From JBBQZP01 sp038207585 (GTDB taxonomy: Bacteria; Pseudomonadota; Alphaproteobacteria; Rhodobacterales; Rhodobacteraceae): a stretch of 64,000 nucleotides of DNA. Both the position numbers and the translations under genes were made by a program. The DNA is taken from NCBI GenBank assembly GCA_038207585.1, contig JBBQZP010000016.1, positions 25,388 to 89,387 on the forward strand, given 5' to 3'. Below are positions 43,707-53,900 of this stretch, one piece after another. The stretch's first letter is position 1, and the number at the start of each line of letters is the position of its first letter. The notes below the pieces were generated by a model. The model ran no database searches, was not told the DNA's origin, and was given only the letters and a program-made list of their open reading frames with translations.

Positions 43707-44593
43707 GCATTTTCCTGAACCGCGAAACCAAAGTCATCGTGCAGGGCATCACCGGGCGCATGGCTACCTTTCACACCACCGAAATGATCGCCTATGGCAC
43801 CAATGTCGTGGGCGGCGTTGTGCCGGGCAAAGGCGGCACTTCGGTGCAGGGTGTGCCGGTGTTCGATACCGTGAAAGAGGCTGTGGCGGCCACCGGGGCC
43901 GAGGCGTCATTGGTGTTCGTGCCACCGCCTTTTGCCGCCGATGGTATCATGGAATCGGCAGACGGCGGCATCCGCTATTGCGTCTGCATCACCGACGGCA
44001 TCCCCGCGCAGGACATGATTCAGGTCAAACGCTATATGATGCGCTATCCCAAAGACCGCCGCATGGTGCTGACCGGACCGAACTGCGCAGGCACGATCAG
44101 CCCCGGCAAGGCGATGCTGGGGATCATGCCGGGGCATATCTATCTGCCCGGAAACGTGGGCATCGTGGGCCGGTCGGGCACGCTGGGCTATGAGGCGGCG
44201 CAGCAGCTAAAAGACCGGGGAATCGGGGTTTCGACTTCCGTTGGCATCGGTGGCGACCCGATCAACGGATCATCCTTCCGCGATATCCTTGAGGCGTTCG
44301 AGGCCGATCCTGAAACCCACACCATCTGCATGATCGGCGAAATTGGCGGGCCTCAGGAAGCCGAAGCTGCGGCCTATATCCAGAACCACATGACCAAGCC
44401 GGTGATCGCCTATATCGCGGGCCTGACAGCTCCCAAGGGCCGCACGATGGGGCATGCGGGCGCGATCATCTCGGCCTTTGGCGAAAGTGCGTCGGAAAAG
44501 GTGGAGATTTTGTCGGCGGCGGGCGTTACCGTGGCCGAAAACCCCAGCGTGATCGGCGAGACGATTGCCCGCGTGATGAAAAAGGCCGCATGA
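43703..44593 (+). CDS. mtkB: Malate-CoA ligase subunit alpha
   Basis: A 296-residue SucD-like subunit with a CoA-binding N-terminus (VIVQGITGRMATFHTTEMIA), LTGPNCAGTISPGKAMLGIM and the phosphorylated histidine in GRTMGHAGAIIS. With MtkA it activates malate to malyl-CoA at the cost of ATP, feeding malyl-CoA lyase. It overlaps both neighbours by 4 bases, so all four serine-cycle genes here are coupled. Confidence 0.9.
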   Translation: MSIFLNRETKVIVQGITGRMATFHTTEMIAYGTNVVGGVVPGKGGTSVQGVPVFDTVKEAVAATGAEASLVFVPPPFAADGIMESADGGIRYCVCITDGIPAQDMIQVKRYMMRYPKDRRMVLTGPNCAGTISPGKAMLGIMPGHIYLPGNVGIVGRSGTLGYEAAQQLKDRGIGVSTSVGIGGDPINGSSFRDILEAFEADPETHTICMIGEIGGPQEAEAAAYIQNHMTKPVIAYIAGLTAPKGRTMGHAGAIISAFGESASEKVEILSAAGVTVAENPSVIGETIARVMKKAA

Positions 44594-45564
44594 TGACCAA
44601 ACCCCGCGTCCTGACCACACGCCGCTGGCCCGCCGCTGTCGAGGCGCGGCTGAACGAGAGCTTCGATCTTACCTTAAACACTGGCGACAAGCCATTGATG
44701 CTGGATGATTTTCGAAGCGCCTTCCGCGATTATGATGCGGTGCTGCCTACGGTCACCGACAAGCTGCCATCGGGCGCGTTTGATGCGCCATCGGCGCGCA
44801 CGAAAATCCTTGCGAACTATGGTGTCGGCTTCAGCCATATCGACACTGCGGCCGCAAATGCGCTTGGGATGACCATAACGAACACGCCCGACGTTTTGTC
44901 GGAATGTACCGCCGATCTTGCCATGACGCTGATGCTGATGGTCGCGCGCCGCGCGGGCGAGGGCGAGCGGGAATTGCGCGCGGGCCAGTGGTCGGGCTGG
45001 CGTCCCACCCATATGATCGGCGCGAAAGTGTCCGGGGCCACGCTTGGCATCATCGGCTTTGGCCGCATCGGGCAGGCGATGGCGCAACGCGCGCATTTCG
45101 GCTTCGGGATGAAGATCGTGGTGCAAAATCGCTCGGCCATCGCGCCCGAGGTTCTGGCGCGGTATAGCGCCGTGCAGACGGCCACCGTCGAGGATCTGCT
45201 GCCGCATTGCGATTTCGTCAGCCTGCATTGCCCCGGCGGTGCGGCGAACCGGCACCTGATCAACGCGCGCAGGCTGGATCTGATGCGCCCGCACGCGTAC
45301 CTTATCAACACCGCGCGCGGTGAGGTTGTGGACGAATACGCCCTTGCCCATGCACTGACCTATGGCACCATCGGCGGCGCAGCGCTTGATGTGTTCGAGC
45401 GTGAACCGCTGGTGCCCGACGCCCTTCTGGGGGCCGACAATCTGGTGATGCTGCCGCATCTGGGCAGTGCCACGCGGGAAACGCGCGAGGCGATGGGCTT
45501 CCGCGTGATCGACAATCTGATGGATTTTTTCGAAGGCCGCACCCCGCGCGACAAGGTGGCGTAA
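44590..45564 (+). CDS. hprA: Hydroxypyruvate reductase / D-glycerate dehydrogenase
   Basis: A 324-residue D-isomer-specific 2-hydroxyacid dehydrogenase. The NAD-binding motif is GIIGFGRIGQAMAQRA (about residues 154-169). The catalytic Arg is in NTARGEVVDE, the Glu in EREPLVPD and the His in LPHLGSATRE. It reduces hydroxypyruvate to glycerate in the serine cycle. The start is ATG 44590 or the adjacent ATG 44593. It ends the operon and is convergent with the injection-system genes. Confidence 0.9.
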   Translation: MMTKPRVLTTRRWPAAVEARLNESFDLTLNTGDKPLMLDDFRSAFRDYDAVLPTVTDKLPSGAFDAPSARTKILANYGVGFSHIDTAAANALGMTITNTPDVLSECTADLAMTLMLMVARRAGEGERELRAGQWSGWRPTHMIGAKVSGATLGIIGFGRIGQAMAQRAHFGFGMKIVVQNRSAIAPEVLARYSAVQTATVEDLLPHCDFVSLHCPGGAANRHLINARRLDLMRPHAYLINTARGEVVDEYALAHALTYGTIGGAALDVFEREPLVPDALLGADNLVMLPHLGSATRETREAMGFRVIDNLMDFFEGRTPRDKVA

Positions 45565-45643
45565 AGAGCGACGCGCAACAGGGTCAACGGCTTGCCTTGT
45601 CGTTGATCGCCGCCTACCCGAACCGGATTGAAGGGGGCACGCC

Positions 45644-48600
45644 TCAGAACAACGCCTCGGTCTGCTGCCGCGCCTGCACGAGTGCCGCTTCGACATTTCC
45701 GATGATCTTGTCCATCTTGGCGTTCACCTCGGCCGCGCGTTCGGGCGGGTTGATCCCCAGAACGATGCCACGTTGTGCAGAGTAAAGCCCGCGCACCTGA
45801 TTGGAATGAACGTCGGTGCGGTTCAGGAAACCGGTTTTCATCGGGGTGCGCAGGATGGTCAGCCCCTGTTCCTTTGCCCCCAGATCGCCGGTTTCCACAT
45901 GCTCTGCCAAGGGTGCAATCGCGGCTGTGGCACCCTGCGCCGCAAACCGCCCGACATCTTCCACGGCGCCGGTTTCGCGCGTTACCTCTTTGGCCAAAGG
46001 CCGGTAGATCGGCAGCGCAAAGCCCGTCTCGTCGGTATAGCGCTGCATCGCGCCACCACCAAACAGGGGCAGGCGCTGCAATATCTGCAAGCGGCGGTCC
46101 TGCGCCTCGGTTAGCGGTCCGTCTGGCACGACGCGCTTGCGGATTTCAGCAGCCATCGGTTCGTTTGCGATGGTCAGCGCCTGCGCGCGTTTGGGATAGG
46201 CCTTGTCGATGATGTGGTCATATTCGAAGTAAAGCCCCAAGCCCGCCTGCCGCGCCGAAAACGGCCCACCGGCCCCTTCCTGCCGTTCAAAATCGGGCAC
46301 ACCCTCGCCGCCAAAGGCAAACTCCGACCCGGCACCGGCGTTCAGATCGGCGGCGTTGGGCAAGGGCACGGCGGGGGCTGCCTTGGTTGCGTTCATCGCG
46401 TAAAGCGCGTTGTTGGCAGTTGTCATCTGCGCAAGCCCCGCCTCGACATCGGCCTTGATCTCGGGGGTTGCATCCTTGTCTTTGCCCATCACCAGACGGA
46501 TTTCGGCCACTTCCGCCTCGACCTGCCGCTTGAGCAGGCGTTTGATCACCGCGCCGGGGTTGGCCCCGCCTTCACTGCGGGCGGATTTCAGGATGTCTTC
46601 GGGGCTGGGCAGCCCCTTGCCCTTGCTGACGATATGGTTGCCTTTGTAAAGCGCTATGGCCGGAAACTGCGGCGCATCCTCGGCGATCTTGTCAAAACCC
46701 GGTGTGCCTAGTTTACCCAAGGGCGCGGCGGCGGGGTCGGCAAAGGCACCGCCCTTGGCACGGTCTGCGGCCAGATTGCGGGCCTCACGCGGTTTGCCGC
46801 TGCGCAACAGGTCCGATTGCGCATCGTCGGTTGGCTTGGTGCCCAAGAGATGCAGGTTTTCCAGAAGCAGTTTCGGAAACTGCTTTTCCATCGTGTGATC
46901 AAGCTCGTAGTAATCCGACATGGGAAAGCTGAATTTCTTTTCGGCAACAACGGCTTCTCCACGTTTTTTCAAGCTGTTATAGGCGGTGTCCGCCAACCCC
47001 TCCAGCCCTTGGATGCGCGGCTCTTTGGCCCGGTAAAGTGCTGCTGACCCTTCAACCTCGGACGAGGTGGCGATGTTGGTGTCGATCGGCGCACCTTCCT
47101 TGGTCAGATCGCCAGTGTCGGCATCCAGTGCCTTGTCCATCTTTTCGGTGGCGGATTTGTTCGGCGTTTTCTCGTTTTCGGGGTCCAGCTTTTCATAGGG
47201 GTTCAGATGGGTGTCGGTCTGTTTCAGTTCGGCGGCCAATTCGCCTGCGTCTTTCTTGGACGCCTCCTCTTTGATGCCGGCCAGTTCGGCGGCACTCGCC
47301 GCCTCGACCACCTCAATCGGTTTGGGGTCCGAGGCAACCATGAACCGCAACCCGCGGCCCTTCTTTTCCGCATAGATCGAGTGTTCGGTCTTGCCCACGT
47401 TGAAGGTCTTGCCCGGCAGCTTACGCTTGCCGTTGATCTTGCCGATCAGCTTTGAAAACAGCGCCTTGGCCTTTTTCACCACAAAGTCGACCATCTTTTC
47501 CATGGCCTTGTTCACCGGCGCGCGCAGGCGGTCAAACACGGCGCTGATGCGGGCAGGGATGCCGTTCAGCCCGATCAGGGCGGCAAGAAACGACAGCACG
47601 ACCGGCACCGTGCGACCGATGGTCTGTTCGATGAAATCGGCCGCCGTCTGCACCTGTCCGCGCGCAATCGACGTGACCGACGAAAAGATGGATTGTGCAA
47701 CGGCGGCAATCTGCTGCAAGCGTTCCAGAAAGGTGACAACCAGATCGTAGATTGCCAGCACCACCTTGATCACAGCTCCGATCGGGTTTGACAGGCCCGC
47801 CAGCCAGCCGATCCCGGCCTTGACGATGGCAGTCGTGACCATCTGGCCGATGCCGCCGATGATGGTTTCGCGAAAGCTGTCGATCATGCCGAGGATTTTC
47901 TGCCAGACGCCCAGAAACCCTTCGGTGATCAGCACGCGCACGATCTCAACCGAGGTTTCAATGAAGCTGACCATCTTTTCGCCCTTCGGCCCCAGCTTTT
48001 TCACCAGAATCTTGCGGAAATTGGCGTAGGTGATGCCGACGATCTGCAACAGGATGCTCATCAATCCGCGAAAATCGAGCCGTTCGGGAAGCTCGATCCC
48101 AAGCCCCGCCATCGCGCCGAAAAGCCAGCCCAGAACGCCGCGTTTCAGATGCTCCAGAATGTTGGTGCCGAACTGCTGGAACCCGCCGACAACCGCGCGC
48201 ACAAGGTTTTTCGCAAAACCCAGCGGGTCGTCAAGGATCAGCCGGATCGCATCACGCGCCTGTTCGATCACCCCCCAGACCGCATCGGCATAGGGGCCTG
48301 CCAGTTTCAAAGCACCCTTGATGACGAACTCCAGCACCTTCTGGGTGATGTCGGCAACGAAGGTCAGGATGTCATCGACCAGTGGTCGGAACAACCTCTT
48401 CAGGTTTTCGATGGGCGAGAATGACGCCGCCGCGTCCAGCACCTGCGACAAGAGGGCCGTGATGCGGGCAAAGGTGATGTTGAGATCGCGCAACCTGTCC
48501 TTGACCCATGCAAAGGCCGCGTCAATCGCATGAGTTTCGTTCAGCTTGTCAAAAATCGCGGTTCCGGCGGGCCCAAGAAGGCCAAAAAGCCCGCCCAGCA

Positions 48601-49504
48601 GGTTCGTGGCGCTCATCTGCACCGTCACGCCGGAAATCAGCGTCTTGCCGTAAAGCACGGTGATCAGGGTATAGCCGGGCACCTGCCGCGCGTAACCTTC
48701 GGCCTTGCCGGCAAGATACCCCTCGTCCTCATCGCGGCGGATGGCCTCGGCGCGGGGCAGGGTGTCGGCATCGCCGGTTTGCTGAACCACATGGGTCAAC
48801 TCGTGCGCCATCAGGGCGGTGTCGGCAGCCGCCTCACCGGGGCCAAGCCAGATGTCGCGACCATGCGTGAAGGCGCGCGCGCCGATGCGGGCGGCGGCAT
48901 CGCGGTCGGCGGATTGGTCATGCAGGCGGACCTGAGCGAAATCAGTGCCGAAATGCGGGGCCATCCGGGCGCGGGTCTGGTCGGGCAGGGGGCGGCCCGC
49001 GCCGGGGTTGGCGACACGCGCGGCCACATCGGTGGGGGCGATGCCACCCTCGCGCCCGACGACGGCGGTAGGCGCGCGGCGGGCGGGCAGGGCCTCTGGA
49101 ATATCCGTCGGTTCGCCCTTCACGATTTCATCGACATCGCCGCCGTCCAGCGCCTCGGTCGGCACGTCATTGGTGGCGGGCAGGTCGAAATCGGCATGGT
49201 CGGCGGGAACCGGCTCGGCGGTCAGGCTGTCGGTGTCGGGCTGATCATCGACGCCGCGCCGCAACGGGGCCGCACCGGGCGGCGCGGCGGGCGCAGGGGC
49301 CGGGGCGGCGGTAGAGTTGGCGACAACGCGGCGCGCCATCTCGATCGCCTGGGTCTCGGCCGGATCATTCACCGCCCCCACACGCAGCGCAGGCTGGATC
49401 AGCCGGGCTGCGTCAGATGCCACACGCGGTGCGCTCACCACGCGGCGCACCGGCGATGCCCGCGTGGGTGCCGCACGGGTGGCAAGGGTCTTTGCCCCCG
49501 CCAT
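45644..49504 (-). CDS. Giant eCIS-associated protein with DUF4157 domain, candidate effector
   Basis: A 1286-residue modular protein. Residues 1-170 are Ala/Pro-rich. Residues 175-245 are a DUF4157 (eCIS core) domain with FGTDFAQVRLHDQSADRDAA, ARAFTHGRDIWLG and the zinc-protease-like HELTH (234-238). Residues 280-690 are amphipathic and hydrophobic helices. Residues 700-735 form a conserved beta module (TFNVGKTEHSIYA). The C-terminal half carries two related motifs, YYELDHTMEKQFPK (865-878) and YFEYDHIIDKAYPK (1092-1105). DUF4157 is linked to proteins loaded into contractile injection systems. It is the last gene of the operon. I recognise no known toxin; the paired acidic-His motifs could be nuclease-like. 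Confidence 0.85.
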   Translation of the reverse strand: MAGAKTLATRAAPTRASPVRRVVSAPRVASDAARLIQPALRVGAVNDPAETQAIEMARRVVANSTAAPAPAPAAPPGAAPLRRGVDDQPDTDSLTAEPVPADHADFDLPATNDVPTEALDGGDVDEIVKGEPTDIPEALPARRAPTAVVGREGGIAPTDVAARVANPGAGRPLPDQTRARMAPHFGTDFAQVRLHDQSADRDAAARIGARAFTHGRDIWLGPGEAAADTALMAHELTHVVQQTGDADTLPRAEAIRRDEDEGYLAGKAEGYARQVPGYTLITVLYGKTLISGVTVQMSATNLLGGLFGLLGPAGTAIFDKLNETHAIDAAFAWVKDRLRDLNITFARITALLSQVLDAAASFSPIENLKRLFRPLVDDILTFVADITQKVLEFVIKGALKLAGPYADAVWGVIEQARDAIRLILDDPLGFAKNLVRAVVGGFQQFGTNILEHLKRGVLGWLFGAMAGLGIELPERLDFRGLMSILLQIVGITYANFRKILVKKLGPKGEKMVSFIETSVEIVRVLITEGFLGVWQKILGMIDSFRETIIGGIGQMVTTAIVKAGIGWLAGLSNPIGAVIKVVLAIYDLVVTFLERLQQIAAVAQSIFSSVTSIARGQVQTAADFIEQTIGRTVPVVLSFLAALIGLNGIPARISAVFDRLRAPVNKAMEKMVDFVVKKAKALFSKLIGKINGKRKLPGKTFNVGKTEHSIYAEKKGRGLRFMVASDPKPIEVVEAASAAELAGIKEEASKKDAGELAAELKQTDTHLNPYEKLDPENEKTPNKSATEKMDKALDADTGDLTKEGAPIDTNIATSSEVEGSAALYRAKEPRIQGLEGLADTAYNSLKKRGEAVVAEKKFSFPMSDYYELDHTMEKQFPKLLLENLHLLGTKPTDDAQSDLLRSGKPREARNLAADRAKGGAFADPAAAPLGKLGTPGFDKIAEDAPQFPAIALYKGNHIVSKGKGLPSPEDILKSARSEGGANPGAVIKRLLKRQVEAEVAEIRLVMGKDKDATPEIKADVEAGLAQMTTANNALYAMNATKAAPAVPLPNAADLNAGAGSEFAFGGEGVPDFERQEGAGGPFSARQAGLGLYFEYDHIIDKAYPKRAQALTIANEPMAAEIRKRVVPDGPLTEAQDRRLQILQRLPLFGGGAMQRYTDETGFALPIYRPLAKEVTRETGAVEDVGRFAAQGATAAIAPLAEHVETGDLGAKEQGLTILRTPMKTGFLNRTDVHSNQVRGLYSAQRGIVLGINPPERAAEVNAKMDKIIGNVEAALVQARQQTEALF

Positions 49505-49507
49505 CGC

Positions 49508-50938
49508 TCAGGCCCGCCGGTTGAAGTTCAATGCCGCGTTGGCGTTGGTGAAATCCCACGCCCCGCCGATCCGTCGGGCCCGTTCGTCGCCGGCCTGAAT
49601 GGCGGCAAAACCTTCGGGCAGCCCCAAGGCGTCGATATTGGCAGCCGACAGGTTCAGCGCCGACCGAAGCCCGCCAGAATCCGGCACATGGTTGGCCCCG
49701 CCGGGGGCGTTGAATTGCGCGGGCAGGTTCAGCACGGTGAAAAGTGTGCCCGCCATTGTCCACGCCCCGCGCGTGTTGTTGTGCATGATGCGTCGCCATT
49801 TATCATCGCCCCCCGAGGGGTGTTTGGGGTTGGTGATCCGCCCGTTGGCATCGACGCCCCATGCCTCCCAGTAATCAAGCACCGGGGCGGCAACCCCCGA
49901 AGGCGAGGCCGGGTTTTCGGCCCAGGTGCTTTGGATATGCTGCACGACAAAGCCCGTGCGAAGCGACGTCCTGAACGCCACGTCCCAGTCAAAGCCGACA
50001 AAGGGCGTGCCCGCAGCACCACCGGGGGCTGCGGGAAACTGCGGCCCGAAGGTCGTGTTCACCTGCACCGAATTGTCGGACCGAAGCTGGGTGACAAGGT
50101 TCGCCATCCCCTCTGCCCCCAGTTCGGCAAGGAAGGTGCGGGTCGAGGCCGGGCCGAACTGGCCATCCTGTGTCAGCCCGTGCGACGCCTGCCAGCGCAC
50201 CAGCCCGTCGATGAAATCATCGTCGATCTGGGCGGGGAATTTCGAAACGCCCATCACGTCGCGCACCACTGATATGGTGAACGGGTCCTCAAACCGGCGC
50301 TCATTGAACCGTTGCGCCGCGCGTCGTTCGGCCGGGGTCAGAACCGCAACGGCGGCGTCGGGTGTGGCGGGTTCCACTGCCAGATCGCGGCGCAGGGTCT
50401 TTGGTGCCTCCATCGCCACATGCGACAATTCATGCGCCATCGTCTGGGGCGTGGCGGCACCTTTGGCAAAGGCAACATCGTGGCCAATGGTGAAGGCGCG
50501 GGCATCCAGCGTGCGGCTGGCACGGTCGGCCGCCGCGCCTTCGTGCAGGCGCACCGGCGACAGGTCAGTGCCAAGGCGTGGCTCGAAATAGCCCCGTTCG
50601 GACGCGGATAGGGCGCGGCCTGAACCAAGCTCGGACACGGCTTTTGCAGCATGTTTCGGGGCCGGGGCAGCGCTTGCGCCCGGAGCCACCACCGGGGCCG
50701 TGGCCTGACGGTGGAGCGCGCCGCCACCCGTGGCCGCACCCGTAGCCGCCGCCCCCGACAACACCCGCGCGGCCATCCGGTCCGCGGCATGTTCCGCCGG
50801 ATCATGCGCGCCACCCACCATCAACCCGCTGTCACCTTCGCGCGGGGCACCTTCGCGCGAGGCCCCCCCCCGCGCTTCGGGCTGGCGGCGCACGGGCACG
50901 GTCTGGCGGCGCAGTTTGCGTCGGATGCGGCGTTTCAT
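49508..50938 (-). CDS. Second DUF4157 protein with peptidoglycan-binding-like segment
   Basis: A 476-residue protein. The basic, Ala-rich N-terminus (1-110) leads to a DUF4157 domain (RLGTDLSPVRLHEGAAADRA, DARAFTIGHDVAFAKG) with HELSH at 169-173. Around residues 205-270 a PG_binding_1-like helical repeat appears (DDDFIDGLVRWQASHGLTQD, GQFGPASTRTFLAELG). The C-terminal 200 residues, rich in Trp and Asn (VLDYWEAWGVDANGRI, NNTRGAWTMAGTLFTVLNLP), are unfamiliar and may be the functional payload. It lies 3 bases before the giant DUF4157 gene. Confidence 0.82.
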   Translation of the reverse strand: MKRRIRRKLRRQTVPVRRQPEARGGASREGAPREGDSGLMVGGAHDPAEHAADRMAARVLSGAAATGAATGGGALHRQATAPVVAPGASAAPAPKHAAKAVSELGSGRALSASERGYFEPRLGTDLSPVRLHEGAAADRASRTLDARAFTIGHDVAFAKGAATPQTMAHELSHVAMEAPKTLRRDLAVEPATPDAAVAVLTPAERRAAQRFNERRFEDPFTISVVRDVMGVSKFPAQIDDDFIDGLVRWQASHGLTQDGQFGPASTRTFLAELGAEGMANLVTQLRSDNSVQVNTTFGPQFPAAPGGAAGTPFVGFDWDVAFRTSLRTGFVVQHIQSTWAENPASPSGVAAPVLDYWEAWGVDANGRITNPKHPSGGDDKWRRIMHNNTRGAWTMAGTLFTVLNLPAQFNAPGGANHVPDSGGLRSALNLSAANIDALGLPEGFAAIQAGDERARRIGGAWDFTNANAALNFNRRA

Positions 50939-50949
50939 GGCGGCCCCCC

Positions 50950-53900
50950 TCAGCGCGGTTTGGTGAATGTGGCGATGGCGTCCTTGACCCCGGCGGCGTT
51001 CACTTGCGTGCCGGTCAGCGTGCGGTTCAGCGTGGCCGTGGGCAAAAGCTCTAGATCCTTTACCGTCACTACCCCCGCCGCTTTCAGCTTTTGCGTTGCA
51101 TCCGCAGCCAGCCCAAGGCTTTCCACCGGCTGCGATACCCGCACCTCGCGCAGTACCTCGCCCTGCGCTTTTTGCAGGGCCGCAAGCGAGGCCTGCGCTT
51201 CCGCCTGCCCGGCCTTCAGCGCATCAAGCCCGGATGCTGTCGCGACCCGCTGAGCCTCCAGCGTGGTCAGGTCATTGCGAAGGCCACCCACTTCGGTGGT
51301 CAGCTTTTCGCGGCTGGCACCAAGAGTTACAATCTCGGCCTCCAGCCCCGCCTTGGTCGCGGCAAGGTCTTTCAGGCTGTCGGCAATCGCCCCCGTATCC
51401 ACCCCGCCCGTAGGCGCAGTGCGGGATGGCAATTGCGCCTTGACCGCCGCCTCCACCGCCTTGGTGATCTGCGCCTCCACCGCTTTCTGGTCCGATTGCG
51501 TGGGATACTGGAACCGCCCGGCCCCCGCCCCGATGGTCACGAAATCCAGCGCCTCGCCCCCGCGCGCGATCAGCACGACCTTGTCGCCGACGGCAGGCAC
51601 GACATCAAAGCGCGTCGGCGCGTCCTGTTTGCCCGCCAGATCAAAAATCGTGTCAAGCCCGCCCTGCGCCTTGTCCAGATCAAGAACCTGCGCCACCTCG
51701 AACCCGCGCCCGGTCAGGATGTCGGTCGCATCCAGAACGCCGAAATTGGTCAGATCGGGGCGGCCATAATCGGGCGCGGGGTCGGTAAAGCCGCCATCGG
51801 GCACAACAAATGTCTTGCGCGGCGGCCAGCGCAGATCGACCTCCGGGTTAACCGGAATGACAACCTTCGGCGGAATTTCCACATACCAATCGTCGATTTT
51901 CGGGCCCAGACCGCCCTGCTTTGGCGGCTCGGTCGACCCGCAGCAACGCTTTTCCATCTCGGGCAGGAAGGTGTCAAAGAAACTGCCCTGATGATAGCGG
52001 TAGGATCGCCATGTCATCGCCTGCTTGCGGCAACAAAAGGTGCAGAGCTTTGCCAGAATAACCTCGCCCGGCCCGAACGTCTCGAACGTCACACAGCCCA
52101 AGGGCACAAGGGCCGGGTTGCCCGCGGGGGGCGCGCAGGGGGTCAGGGCGGTGGCACATTCGCAATCCACCAGAAAGCGGCGCTCGTATTCCGCGACCGT
52201 GGCGATCTTGGCGACCGCGCGCTGCATGCGGCGCTTTTCGGCGGGGGCGGCGGCAAGGCCCGCGATGGAATATTCGGTGTCCGCCTGTTTCCAGATGGCC
52301 GAGATTTCTTCGGCCTCGGGTGCGGAAATCAGCTTGGCGTAATCCTTCAAAAGCCCGTCCGCGACCTTGTCGACCTCGCCCGCCTCGCCCGCCGTCAGGC
52401 CCACAGCTCCGTTCAGCTTGTCATAGCTGGCCCAGACCGTGTTGACCTTGCGCAGCGCCTTGTCCTGCGCCGCCGTCGCATTGGTCAGTGCTGTGCCATA
52501 TTGCAGGCCCTTCTTGCCCGCCTCACAACTGGCAATCGCTTGCGCGCGGGTCGGATCGGCGGGCAGGGCCGTCTTGGCATCCACAAGATGCGGTGTAACG
52601 CGGCCATCGGCATCAAAGGAAATTGCAAAGCAGACCTCGCCATCCTTTTCTTGAACCTCGCGCGCCCTTTCAAACCCGTTAATCCGCTCACCGTTCAGAT
52701 CAACGCTGCCTGCGGGCACCGACACGATCTTGCCGGCAGGATCAAGCGCCACCCCCGCCGACCACGCGATAACCCCGCGCTTGCCCGCCGGAATGGAAAG
52801 CCGCAGCCCGCACACGACCCCCCAGTCCATCATCGACCGCAGTACCAGCGTCAGCGCCGAATTATCCTCGACCTTGCAAAGCCGGTCCAGCGCCTCGGCC
52901 ACCGTGCCCGCCCCCGCAAAGCGCTCGCAGCCGTCTTTTGGGGTGTAGACCACCTTGGTTGCGGGCAGATTGCAGATCGCATCCAGCGCGTCCTGCACAG
53001 TATCAACCGGGCCATACCAATCAGGGCAGGCGGGGGCGTAGCTGACGTGATCTGCCGGAATGTCGGCCAGTGACGGCATCGAGATCTGGCGCAAAAGCGC
53101 GTCTGGCGGGGCCACCGCCACATCGCCGCGTGTCACGAACAGCGGGCAAAAGCTATGCAGGGTGCCGTAGGGCAGGGCCTTGCCCGCCACCGCACTGACC
53201 AGCCGAAGCTGATCAGCGGCGGGCGCAAAGCGGCGCAGTTCCACCAGCCAGAAGTCGCCCGCCAACACCTCGGCCCCGGCGAAATCAATCGTCAGGGTGA
53301 AGAACTCATGCGCAAGGCTGACGGTTGACCCCACGCGGGTCAGAACGCCCGACCCCAGCGGGGACGTGACAGCACCGCCCAGCGCCACAGTGGCCGCGCC
53401 ATCCCAACGGCGCACATGGGTGAAGGCAGGGTTGCCTGCGGGGACTGGGAAAAGATCGGCGGTGAGAGTAGGCCGTTTGGCCGCAAACGCGCCGGGAAAG
53501 GCCCCGATCTGCGCCTCGGTCGCATCGCTGAAAAACTCATAGACCGCCGGATCACGGGCAAATGCGTCGCGGCTGGTCAGGTCGGCAAGGTTGGCGGTCA
53601 ACTCCAGCGCCTCGGCGTTTTCCAGCGACCATGCCAGCGTCATCGCCGCGGGCGCGCCCGCCGCCGAACGACTGACGGCCATCACCTCGATCCGGAACAG
53701 CGCGTTGGGCAGGGTCTGGCTGACCTGCACTTCGGTGGCACAGGGGTCGCACAGGTCTTGCGCCACCACCACGTTCTTGGGCGCGATGCTGGCAAGGCCC
53801 GTGCCCTTGGCGGCAAATGGAAAAGTGCCCGCCGCCAGTGCCGCAAGCCCCGGTGCCGGATCATCGCCCGCCAGCGGAAATGCCTTGATCTGCACCATCC

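Noticed and set aside
42507..44593. Succinyl-CoA synthetase (sucCD) as the identity of the two ligase subunits
   Set aside because: Sequence alone cannot exclude it, but coupling with sgaA and hprA and nearby malyl-CoA lyase makes malate-CoA ligase more likely.
47400..48700. Helical middle of the giant DUF4157 protein as a tape-measure protein
   Set aside because: The gene lies at the end of the operon after the baseplate genes and begins with DUF4157, which fits cargo better. The helical region alone does not prove tape-measure function.
51091..53073. 660-codon plus-strand frame within the injection-system operon
   Set aside because: It is antisense to the 1132-aa gene, has shadow-type composition and lacks a ribosome site.
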